Shown here: in pieces, positions 1-8,900 of the stretch
Layout: the number at the start of each line of letters is the position of its first letter
Numbering within the stretch: position 1 is the first letter of the stretch
Origin: Beroe ovata
Lineage: Eukaryota; Ctenophora; Nuda; Beroida; Beroidae
Direction: 5' to 3'
NCBI GenBank assembly: GCA_946803715.1
Contig: CAMPET010000052.1
Coordinates: 186,086 to 197,183, forward strand
DNA: 11,098 nucleotides
Made by a program: the position numbers and the translations under genes
The notes under the pieces: model-generated
Seen by the model: only the letters and a program-made list of their open reading frames with translations
What the model was told of the DNA's origin: nothing
Databases searched by the model: none

Positions 1-624
1 ACATACTGAACTGCAATTCTATCCTCAATCTGGTGAAAGTCTTGGACATACGAGAATTCAGAATATGGTGATATCATCACTTCAGTTGTTTAAAACTGCG
101 AGAAGTCTTTGTAGCTGTACAAATCCAATTAGAAATGTCTGTGTATGAGTGGACAATTATTTTAGATGCCATGCAATTGTCAGTATCATGTTACTGTGAA
201 TTTGACACTCGTATCTTCTTTAAGTTAACGTCAATTTATTTCAATGATTTCCAGATGCCATTCGATGTCTGAGATCTTCATCACATGATCTCAATTTCGT
301 TTCAAAGAATTTAAAACCAATGAAATATGAATACTGTGGCTGAGATTTCAGTGCCAATCAAAATCAAGCTGGCAGCAAATTTCCTACCCTTCAGCTCTCC
401 AGAAGGGATTGAACTTCGTACTTACTAATTACACGTCGAATATTATGCAATTGTTCCCCACTGGGTATTGTGGTCTTCATATCATATGCAGTGCAAAGGA
501 ATATTTAATGGGTTGAGAGGTTTTATGCATAATTGTGGATGAGGAATCCTTGATGAGATTTTGAGTTGATTTACATGGTACGGTTTCATTACCTAAGTGC
601 ACTGTAGATTGCCATATTAACAGT

Positions 625-666
625 GTACACTGTACACTGTACACTGTACACTGTACACGGTACACT
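625..666. repeat. GTACACT heptamer tandem repeat, six copies
   Basis: Six head-to-tail copies of the 7-bp unit GTACACT fill 42 bases. The fifth copy ends in G instead of T and the others are exact. The unit contains the palindrome GTAC, so the array can fold on itself in many registers. It is a small minisatellite in non-coding DNA with no visible function. Confidence 0.9.
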
Positions 667-1495
667 TAATCCTAGTACAACAAAAAAATCTCGCTGCAGT
701 TTTACACAGCAACATACACCTTATTCAAGAGGATGTACAAAATACAACGCTTTCTTGTGTATACCGAGTTATATCTAAGAAAAGGGAGTGGCAATCAGCA
801 ATATTGGGAATGACAACTTTAATCTGATTATGATTGATTAGCGTCTCAAATAATATTCAATGTTCAATAGAACATAGCTTTTGTTCTATTTATGTAACAG
901 AATGACCCCTACCTATGTTAGTCATTAGTGTACAGTGTCCTGATAAAATTACATAACGGGAATGTTACACTCTTGTGTAAACATTTTACTTTCGGACGGT
1001 CCTTTTTCCAAGGAGGAAGGGAAAAGTGATGAAAGTTCGAAGCCAAAAATGGGAATCTTCCTGAAATTGTCACCAATTGATTGAAATTATCCACATTACT
1101 GATTCGTTATGCTTTCTATATTTCACCACTCTCATTTGATTATGTTCCCAGGGAGAGATGGCAATATTCCGACAAATAATGAGATTCTTTAGTTTGTACA
1201 TGTTTCCGTTTTCATCGTGAACAAACTCAAATTTGATTGTATAAAGAAGTGTTGTATAAAGTACCTAGGTATGTTGTAAAATTGTATTAAGTGTGTTTTG
1301 AAATCTCACCAGTCACTTACTTCAGAAAAGTATACATTTACCTAATATGATGACGCTCGTTACCACCATGGTCCATGGCCTTACACATTTGAAATCTGGA
1401 CTATCATCCTCTATCTTGTATCTGATGCAGTTCAATTTAAGCTAATAATAATTGCATACAGTTCAACTTATAACTTCAGGTGTACTACCTAGAGG

Positions 1496-1604
1496 ATGTC
1501 GTTACCAGTAGAATCCAGCCCTTGAATAGATCTGAATCCACGACGACCGTTACTCTTCATCATCTTGCACGGAATTAACCCGAGTCATGGAACAGAACCA
1601 ATAA
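1496..1604 (+). promoter_or_regulatory. Two short upstream ORFs before the helicase start
   Basis: If transcription starts upstream of about 1490, the leader carries two short ORFs. One runs from ATG at 1496 to TGA at 1523-1525 (9 codons). The other runs from ATG at 1587 to TAA at 1602-1604 (5 codons) and is in frame with the main ORF. The TAA at 1602 also shows that the main reading frame cannot extend upstream without splicing, which supports the start at 1617. Whether they act in translation depends on the true transcription start, which the sequence does not show. Confidence 0.35.
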
Positions 1605-1616
1605 TACATTCTCTGG

Positions 1617-4553
1617 ATGACTGATTTTGATGGAATTGTGACCAGCTCGTTCTCGACCTATGGAATAATTGATGAAGATATCTATTTTGACTATTCGGTA
1701 GTAAATGGAGAGCTCCCTGCCTTGGGATGTAAAGTTCGTGGTTTGAAGGAACTTTGTGGAAACGATGGGGTGTTCCGTGCAACTCAGGTCGAAGTAGTCG
1801 ATGACGTCACTCTGGAACGTAGCCAAATTTCTGGGTGCCTAGCTAGAGTAGAGGGTGATATGGGCTATGTGAATGATATCCCATTCAAGTTGGAATCCTG
1901 CTCCCCAACTCCTAATATCGGCGATTTTTTGAGTGTCCACATTGAGGATATCAATGGAGTAGTCATTGGAACAGAAGTGAATCACATCAGAAAACGGAGG
2001 TTTACTTCCTATGTTCTGAAGGTTACTCCGACAATATGTACCCTGGAAGACTCTACATATTTCTCGAGGAGTATATGCACCAATGGGTACAGACCTCAAC
2101 CCAATGATATTGTGTGTGGGTATGCTGTGGAGTGCTCTTTCAAAGAATACGTCTGGCGAGCTGTAGAGATCAATCCATCAAGTTCCACCTCATACGGTGC
2201 GAATGCTCCTCTATCCCTTTACAGACTCCCCAGATTCTGCCTGAGCAAAGTTGCTCGTGAGTGTGAGAGAGGTGATGGAGGTGATTTAGTTTCGTGTGAG
2301 CCTCATGCCCTCAGAATTGGACATTTCAATCCTGGGGACACAACAAATATCACATTTTGTCTAGAGAATATGTCACACAATATTCTCGTTCAGTTGGTAG
2401 GAGTTTTCGTGTCTGATTCCAGTATCATCAGCATAGAATTACCCTTACCCCATTACATCTTCCCTCAAGTCCAGCTACAACTTGACGTCAGATTCACAAA
2501 CGTTGATATCGGACAACACACAACGTTACTCACATTCAGATTTGCTGTGAGTGAGAAGCATTTTCAGTTAAGTCGTAGGCTGCATATCAATGTGATTCCT
2601 CCAAGGAGTAAGGAATGCCTTAGGGCAAGAACAGATCAACCGTTCCTGGAAGGATCAGTTATCATACCCGGTCTCAAACCAGAACGAGCAAATCCCCGAT
2701 TTTACCCCAATCATTTTCCATCATACTCTATCCCTGAAGAAATAACTTCCATTCCTGATGATCCAAATCTGGCTGCAGAGCTTACAAACAAGAATTATAA
2801 GATAATCATGCATAAGCTCCTTTTCATAGAAGAGAAGTTTGTTGAAGATGAGATGAGTGATTTCTCAATCTATGATACTTCTCTCATGAGAAGGGGAAGA
2901 TTTCTAGTCCTGATTGTTCCAGCGCTAGTTGAGTCGAAGCTATCTCTCTTGATAGGAAACAGTGTCATTCTGGAACACCCTGATACGACGATAAGATATC
3001 AAGGTTATATCCATAAAATTGATGAGGCAGCTGAGGAGATAATGCTTGGTTTTGATGATTCTTATCACCACAGTTATGGGGCAGAGAAGGTTAATATCCA
3101 CTTTGTTCATTCAAGAACATCCTTCATTCGGTGTCATTTGGCAATTGATTTCATTGTGAAACAGGGGCTAGATATCCTCTTTCCAACAACTGTCAATGTG
3201 AAACCACCCCACTTCAACTTACCCACCCTGAATCTTTTCAACAAATCCCTCAACCCTGAGCAAGTGAATGCAGTTCGTCACATCATAGAAGCTAAAGCTC
3301 GCCCCCTGCCTTACTTACTCTTTGGTCCGCCAGGCACAGGGAAAACTGTTACGATTGTGGAAACGATCCTTCAGGTTTACCATATTCAAGAAGACAGTAG
3401 GATTCTAGTTGCTGCCCCAAGTAACAGTGCGTGTGACCTGATAGCACAGAGACTCCTTCAACAGTGTGATAAGCTAGATATAGTGAGACTGAACTCTATC
3501 ACAAGATACGTTGATAACATTCCTGCAGAAATACAGAGGATATCAATGTCTGTTGATGAAGTCAAGGAAGCTGCCTTGAAGAGGATAATTGTATCCACTT
3601 GCATTTCAGCAGGGAATCTTTACAAACTAGCACTCAGAACATCCCACTTCACTCATGTGTTTGTTGATGAGGCTGGGCAAGCTATTGAACCTGAGGTTAT
3701 TCTACCGATAGCTTTATCCACAGGACCTGGGACTCAAGCTGTCCTGGCAGGAGATCCATACCAACTTGGACCAGTAATCAGGAATCCTCATTGTGAACTT
3801 CTGGGTCTTCAGGTATCATTCCTGGAACGGTTGATGGATATGGATATCTATGAAAGGAAGGAGCAGTTCAGAGACCACAACTTTTACGACCCCATCCTGC
3901 TGACTAAGTTGTTGAGGAATTACAGATCTCACCCGGACTTATTGATCGTTCCCTCCCTACTATTTTATGACAATGAGCTGATTGAGTGTGCTCCCAAGTC
4001 TCTCGTGAACAAGGTCATAGACAATCCTAACATATCTCTTCCCAACCCAACTGTTCCTCTCATTTTCCACGGATTAGTGGGTGAAGAGATGAGGGAATTC
4101 AACAATCCATCCATCTACAATCCAACAGAGATTGTCCAAGTGTTGACCTACATGAAGATGTTTCTAAAGGCAGGATTTTCTGCTTCAGATATCGGGGTTA
4201 TCACTCCATATCGGAAACAAGTTGAGAAAATGAGGATGATGTTGAAAAGCCTCAGAGACATCCAATCCCAGGACATTAAGATAGCTTCTGTCGAAGACTT
4301 TCAGGGTCAAGAACGACCAATTGTCATCATAACAACTGTCAGGAGTAATAATAACTTTGTTTCGGAAAAAGGGAGGCTGTTGGGGTTCCTGCAAAACCCA
4401 AAGAGGTTCAATGTGGCGATTACCCGAGCACAGGCTATGCTTGTTGTCGTGGGAAACCCTGATGTTTTGAAGAACGATGGCCAGTGGAATGCCTTACTTG
4501 AATTTGCTGTTGCACAGAATTGCTATGTGGGATGCAAATTTGATTTCTCGTGA
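1617..4553 (+). CDS. MOV10L1: MOV10L1/Armitage-like SF1 RNA helicase, intronless
   Basis: ATP-dependent 5'-to-3' RNA helicase of the UPF1-like SF1 group, 978 residues. The family unwinds piRNA precursors and hands them to PIWI proteins in perinuclear germline granules or at mitochondria. All motifs are intact: Q-motif Q549; Walker A GPPGTGKT 570-577; Ia APSNSA 600-605; Walker B DEAGQ 684-688; III GDPYQLGP 712-719; IV NYRSH 768-772; V EDFQGQE 893-899; VI NVAITRA 932-938 with arginine finger R937. The N-terminus has three related small modules (about 6-62, 72-118, 131-187), each with a pattern like GxID-xIYF and an acidic/aromatic end such as EYVWRAVEI. This favours MOV10L1 over MOV10. A beta-sandwich-like region follows at about 230-330. 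The protein ends in GCKFDFS, comparable to the family's YxGC ending. ATG 1617 is the first after an in-frame stop at 1602. No intron interrupts it, unlike the many-exon vertebrate gene, and it is shorter than vertebrate MOV10L1 (about 1200 residues). The family assignment is firm, the MOV10L1 subtype likely. Confidence 0.93.
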   Translation: MTDFDGIVTSSFSTYGIIDEDIYFDYSVVNGELPALGCKVRGLKELCGNDGVFRATQVEVVDDVTLERSQISGCLARVEGDMGYVNDIPFKLESCSPTPNIGDFLSVHIEDINGVVIGTEVNHIRKRRFTSYVLKVTPTICTLEDSTYFSRSICTNGYRPQPNDIVCGYAVECSFKEYVWRAVEINPSSSTSYGANAPLSLYRLPRFCLSKVARECERGDGGDLVSCEPHALRIGHFNPGDTTNITFCLENMSHNILVQLVGVFVSDSSIISIELPLPHYIFPQVQLQLDVRFTNVDIGQHTTLLTFRFAVSEKHFQLSRRLHINVIPPRSKECLRARTDQPFLEGSVIIPGLKPERANPRFYPNHFPSYSIPEEITSIPDDPNLAAELTNKNYKIIMHKLLFIEEKFVEDEMSDFSIYDTSLMRRGRFLVLIVPALVESKLSLLIGNSVILEHPDTTIRYQGYIHKIDEAAEEIMLGFDDSYHHSYGAEKVNIHFVHSRTSFIRCHLAIDFIVKQGLDILFPTTVNVKPPHFNLPTLNLFNKSLNPEQVNAVRHIIEAKARPLPYLLFGPPGTGKTVTIVETILQVYHIQEDSRILVAAPSNSACDLIAQRLLQQCDKLDIVRLNSITRYVDNIPAEIQRISMSVDEVKEAALKRIIVSTCISAGNLYKLALRTSHFTHVFVDEAGQAIEPEVILPIALSTGPGTQAVLAGDPYQLGPVIRNPHCELLGLQVSFLERLMDMDIYERKEQFRDHNFYDPILLTKLLRNYRSHPDLLIVPSLLFYDNELIECAPKSLVNKVIDNPNISLPNPTVPLIFHGLVGEEMREFNNPSIYNPTEIVQVLTYMKMFLKAGFSASDIGVITPYRKQVEKMRMMLKSLRDIQSQDIKIASVEDFQGQERPIVIITTVRSNNNFVSEKGRLLGFLQNPKRFNVAITRAQAMLVVVGNPDVLKNDGQWNALLEFAVAQNCYVGCKFDFS

Positions 4554-4891
4554 TTTTCGGATGATTCATACATATTTTCTGATTCTTTAACTTTCTTAAA
4601 TTATTCTAACTTATTCATGACTTTTTTACTGTTTTATATTTTTCTTGTTGTATTACTGATCTACGGATTGAAATTTTATTATTGATTGATCCTATCAGCT
4701 AAGATGTTTTGTTGCTTATGTCAAAATCCGTCTCGAATTGTCCCCTAATTTCAATTATAACCTTTTCCAAGTTTCTTCCCAATTCTAAATTATATCCTGA
4801 ATCCTGATCCAATGATAACCCCCTCTTCCTTTCTCATAGCCGTGCGTGTGATGGCTAACCCCTCCCCCTGATACAATGACACTGTGATAAT
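4554..4891 (+). promoter_or_regulatory. Intergenic gap: helicase 3' UTR and PAXIP1 leader
   Basis: The 338 bases between the helicase stop and the PAXIP1 start must hold the 3' UTR and polyadenylation site of one gene and the promoter or leader of the next. The first half is T-rich. I see no AATAAA or ATTAAA. A strong acceptor-like sequence (pyrimidine run then CATAG, ending 4840) lies about 50 bases before the PAXIP1 ATG and would suit a 5' UTR intron or a trans-splice site. Short upstream ORFs occur at 4812-4871 (second ATG in frame at 4851) and 4876-4887. They matter only if the transcript starts upstream of them. Confidence 0.55.
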
Positions 4892-5942
4892 ATGACGTCA
4901 TCAGCACTGGAAACACAGCAACCCCCTCAGCTCAACCAGCAGATCTTTGCTAGCATCAAATACTTCGTTACTGCCGATGTTTGCGACGAGGTAGTCTTTG
5001 GAATTTATTGTTCAAAAGCCCCAAACTACATTATTGGCAGTGTCAATTTTACACAACTCCAAACTACGTCAAAATTGACACAGTTAGATTTCATCACTTG
5101 CTACTAATTTCATCATTGACACCTGAGTTCATAGATTGCATCATGTTTGCTAGTTGGCACTTTTCCAGGTGAAAACTCTGTTGAAGGAGGGTGGTGCTAA
5201 GAAAGAGTTTTACATCTCTGACCTGGTTACACATGTCATCACGGAGAGTTCAAACTTCCCCGAGAAAGATGAATGTTTGGATAAACTTACCGTCAAATCC
5301 ACTTGGGTTAGTGAGGGTGTTTCCAGGGTCTATTTGACAAAAGGAATGACATCGAATCCCATATTCGCGAGTCTATGATTAAGAAAATGGCTAACATCTG
5401 GCTTTGTTTCAGGTAAAACTGTCCCATCAGCTCGGCTACCTACTTCCTACTCAACCATTTACCGTTTTCCCTGCTGGACTTTTCGACGGGTTCATCTTCA
5501 CTACCTCAGGTAATGATTCATTCACAGACTCCCACAGTCTTGAGTATTCCCATATCTATTCTCACCTGCCACCCCTCGTCCCCTCCCTTAGTCCCTTTTC
5601 CTCTCCTGTTCACCCATTCATCTAACCAACTCGGCACTAACCTCATTCCCCGCATTCCCCCTATTCTCGCTCTTTTTCTCCAACTCTCTTACCAACCCTC
5701 TCTCCCCTCCCCCAGGCATAAAAGGAGACGACTACTACGCCGTGTGGAGCATGATCCACTGGAACGGCGGCGTCCTCGCTCGATCTCTCTCCTCTGCCAC
5801 CACCCACCTAATAGTGGGAGCCACCCAGAGTATGGTCAAATACAAGGCGGCGGTGGCAAATAACATCCCTGTCGTGGTGTTTGAGTGGCTGAGAGATAGT
5901 ATTGAGGCGGGAACTGTGTTGTCAACAGTGTCGTATACCCTG
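4892..5942 (+). CDS. PAXIP1: PAXIP1 exons 1-4: BRCT1 and BRCT2
   Basis: Exon 1 (4892-4990) gives the start and the first BRCT strand, IFASIKYFVTADVCDE. Exon 2 (5169-5306) reads on as VKTLLKEGGAKK and ends at the conserved BRCT tryptophan W79. Exon 3 (5413-5509) continues VKLSHQLGYLLP, which lines up with WVxLSxQxGxLLP of vertebrate PTIP only if exon 2 ends at TGG with donor GTTAGT, so I chose that donor over the downstream GTGAGG. Exon 4 (5716-5942) carries BRCT2 with its GG turn (129-130), THLIV (141-145) and conserved W169 followed four residues later by S173. Donor GTGAGA ends the exon before an in-frame stop. Introns are 178, 106 and 206 bases. Confidence 0.88.
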
Positions 5943-8900
5943 GTGAGACAGTCGTGTTGACACCTTTAACTGACACCAGTTTTTGACACCAGTTTTTGAC
6001 ACCATTTACATCGTTACTTTTCGACACCAATTTTATTACCGTTTGACACCGCTGTATTTCAGCATATCCCCGGTTTGACACCACCTCGGCCAGTGATTAG
6101 CACCACCCCGGCATCGGTGACACCATCTCCTCGCGTCAACCCACTTGTTCCACCGTCACCTCTCATTGCACAACCTATCAGGTAACAAGATTTCCGTTGA
6201 CCAATGACACAGCCAGGATAGGCAGCAAATTCCTACCATTCTTCAAGTTCCTATTATTATATACTAATGTCCTCCCTGAATTTCGTGTTTTTCTGTTTTG
6301 AATCCGCTGCTGAACCGTTGACGATGATTGCATCATCAGATCCCCCAATCTCACGTCGCCTGACAAGGAGGAGGAGAAAGCGAGGAAGAGACCTGCAAAG
6401 AAGCAGACCAAGAAGAAGAAAGAGGCAGCAAACATGTTCCCCATGACCCCTGTGGTAAGGACCGAATCGTGATTTGAGTGGATCTTTGTTTCAAAACATT
6501 TTCGAATAATTTGGTATTCTATTTCAAACAGCTGAGTAATCAATAAGAGTAGTTGTACCTATTGGAAATCATGGTTCATGGATTGGACGATAAGTTACGA
6601 TGAGAGATAGTTAGTTAATTCACTTTTGACTCTGTTTACAAGTGAAAAAGACGTATTTCATTTGTAAACAGAGTCAAAAGAGAATTAATTTACCATCTCT
6701 CATCCATCGGAAATCATTGTAGCACTGTCATAGCTTCTCGGGGAGCATATGTGATTTGAATATACCAAGGTATGTCATGCATGGCACGGTAGTTATGCGG
6801 TATGTGCGGATAATAGGATTTCCCTGCTATGCTCCGAGATAACGCATCCAAAGCTCATTGCCAGAGAAGCAATGAGCATGAGCACAGCCATATATCAGCG
6901 CTCATTCCATGCTCAGTCCGTAATTATTGGCGATTGCTCACCCCCTATTACGCACCTTACTAACTTCAGATGATGGGGCAGCCTGGAGTCCCCTATGCCC
7001 ACACCCCCTCTCCCCTCCCTCCCACGCCATCCCCTCACACTCCAAACACAGTGTCCCCAGATAGGTGAGTGTTGCATCATTGAGGTGCTGATTGAATTGG
7101 CAAAATTCCAACAAGTCTTACGTCTGTGTATGATATTTTTGATGATTGTAAGCTCATTAATTAATAATGCCCGAAAACCGTCCAAAGCAACCGACTTTTC
7201 TGACACCCGCTCCAATTCCTCCAGGTTTGGGTTACAGCAGCAAGCCCCGTATATGATGGGACCCTCTGGTCCATACATGCAGTATCCACAGGTAACACTA
7301 TATTCGTAACCATGAATAATTGTAGGTATCTCAGTCCTGTCATTTTGTATAATACACTAGGTTCCGGCAAATTATCTACTCCATATTATTTTCGACCCTT
7401 TTCTCTATCACATTTTATCATATATTCCCATTTCATCAATGCAATGTATTCATGTTAAATACAGTCCCAATTTCACACAGTTTTCTTCTTTTGACCTCTT
7501 TCCTAAGTCCTAACAACACCCAGGGTGGTCCAGGCATGGTACGACAGGGAGGCTACCCACCAGGGGCACTGCCTCCTCCTGGTACACCCGGGGTGTCACC
7601 AGCTGGTCCCATGACACCAGGTGGTGGTGCAACCAGGCAACAGTGGAACATGTACCAACAGCAGATGATGGCCGCCCAGCAGCAGAGTAAGCAAGGTGGG
7701 AGAAGCGATTGGTAGTTGTTTGAGGATGGACTGCCTATGATTAATTCAAGTGAAAGGGGTGTTAGGCTATATCGTGATCTCTAGTCTCAACTATGAATTT
7801 CAACCGTTAATAACATCATTCGGGGGATATCCCTTAATTTCCTTAAATTCACAATTTATAGTGAATAGAGGGCGGGGATAAACTTCTGGGAAAATCACTT
7901 CCTACTCAGAAACCCCTCAATTTTCTGACCCAAGTTCCCACTCTCTCATAGGTGGATCAGCAGGAGGCGGATTTTTCCCCGGGTCACAATTCGCCATGCC
8001 GCCTGGATTCCCGCCAGGGCGGACTACTCCCACCAGCTACGGTCCAAACTCCGCCATGTACCAGCAACAAGCTGCTCAACAACAACAGCAACAACAACAA
8101 GCTGCACAGCAGAATATGACTAGCCAGGTGGATGGAATAGAAACTTATGTTCAAATTTCCATTTTTCTCATAGCACATTTTTGTGTTAAAAACGAAATGT
8201 AGTGAAAAGTTTCGATAACAGATGCTTCTGTCCGCGAGTAAAAATATCTTCAATTTTGTCCGATACCAAACAAAACTTAACATTTAACAGTTAATGCACC
8301 GTGAACACCGGTCTAGCCCTTGATACATAGGTACTTGATACATAGGTACTTGATACATAGGTACTTGATACATAGGTACTTGATACTCCCTCATTATAAT
8401 GTCAGTATTTTGGACATTGGATAACTCCCAAGGGATTCTGTTTCGAGAGATGTGTGCGCACTCACCACTCATTCCATCAATTATCTCATTAGTTAATTAC
8501 TCATTCCTAGAGATTAGGAATGGGAAATCAGTGATGATGGAGTGATGGTTGCGTGGTCTTGCAGACTGACATATTTTGGGGAATATATTATGAGCAATTG
8601 GCAGTAAAATTCCATAAACGAATTCTCTGAATTCTATGAATTCGTTCGAGGAATTGGAATTGAAACTTGAGTTGGTCATAACTGTATCGCATATAATACT
8701 CGTTTCATGAAAACTTCAGTATAATTCCAGACTCATGTTAATCATATTGTCTCAAGTTTTGAAATGTTTCCTTTAAAAAGGACAATTACTTGATTTCAGC
8801 AAATTCCCATTCTCAAATTGAGCATTTTATGTCCTTCGGGCCCCCAACTTCTCAATTTTTTCAATTTTATGCTCCCTCTAATTTCATGCCCGGCGCCCGC

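Larger units (their letters stand above)
1..1616. other. Upstream non-coding region, no gene recognised
   Basis: This AT-rich stretch has only short reading frames on both strands, and none resembles a protein family I know. It presumably holds the promoter and 5' UTR of the helicase gene, and perhaps the flank of a gene further left. I see no clear TATA box. An acceptor-like sequence ending in ACTTCAG at 1479 could close a 5' UTR intron, but I found no convincing partner donor. Otherwise I see only a heptamer tandem repeat (625-666), a 9-bp inverted repeat (866-874 with 882-890) and part of a possible dispersed repeat (about 350-395). Confidence 0.7.
6455..6969 (+). other. PAXIP1 intron 6, rich in foldback structures
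   Basis: This 515-base intron runs from GTAAGG to ACTTCAG. It holds no coding exon I can support. It contains a long near-perfect hairpin (6599-6704), a looser inverted repeat (6736-6749 with 6828-6839) and a 9-bp hairpin (6853-6877). Such a cluster suggests remains of a small foldback transposable element, but no terminal motif ties it to a named family. Confidence 0.75.

Noticed and set aside
866-890. Inverted repeat AATAGAACA/TGTTCTATT
   Set aside because: Only 9 bp in AT-rich non-coding DNA; too short to mean much alone.
1-1616. Search for the end of another gene on the left
   Set aside because: No frame of useful length, no recognisable domain and no splice-linked series of exons could be supported.
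5307-5378. Read-through of exon 2 past TGG
   Set aside because: The added residues do not match BRCT1, while splicing at GTTAGT joins W79 to VKLSHQLGYLLP exactly as in PTIP.
5513-5863. 116-codon + strand frame over intron 3 and exon 4
   Set aside because: It lies in a pyrimidine-rich intron and reads exon 4 out of frame; BRCT2 homology is in the other frame.
6178-6543. 121-codon minus-strand frame with an apparent hydrophobic segment
   Set aside because: The hydrophobic stretch is the reverse complement of the lysine/glutamate-rich exon 6; phases and the PTIP linker explain this DNA on the + strand.
7984-8283. Minus-strand frame with leucine-rich segment
   Set aside because: The L-run is the complement of the CAA/CAG glutamine codons of PAXIP1 exon 10; it is a shadow frame.
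8284-8472. Minus-strand frame with repeated MYQVP units
   Set aside because: It is the translation of the 15-bp intronic minisatellite in a frame kept open by the unit length; no homology and no gene context.
8618-8645. Interrupted palindrome with three GAATTC sites
   Set aside because: 8-bp arms in an intron and no further structure; plausibly chance in a GAATT-rich patch.
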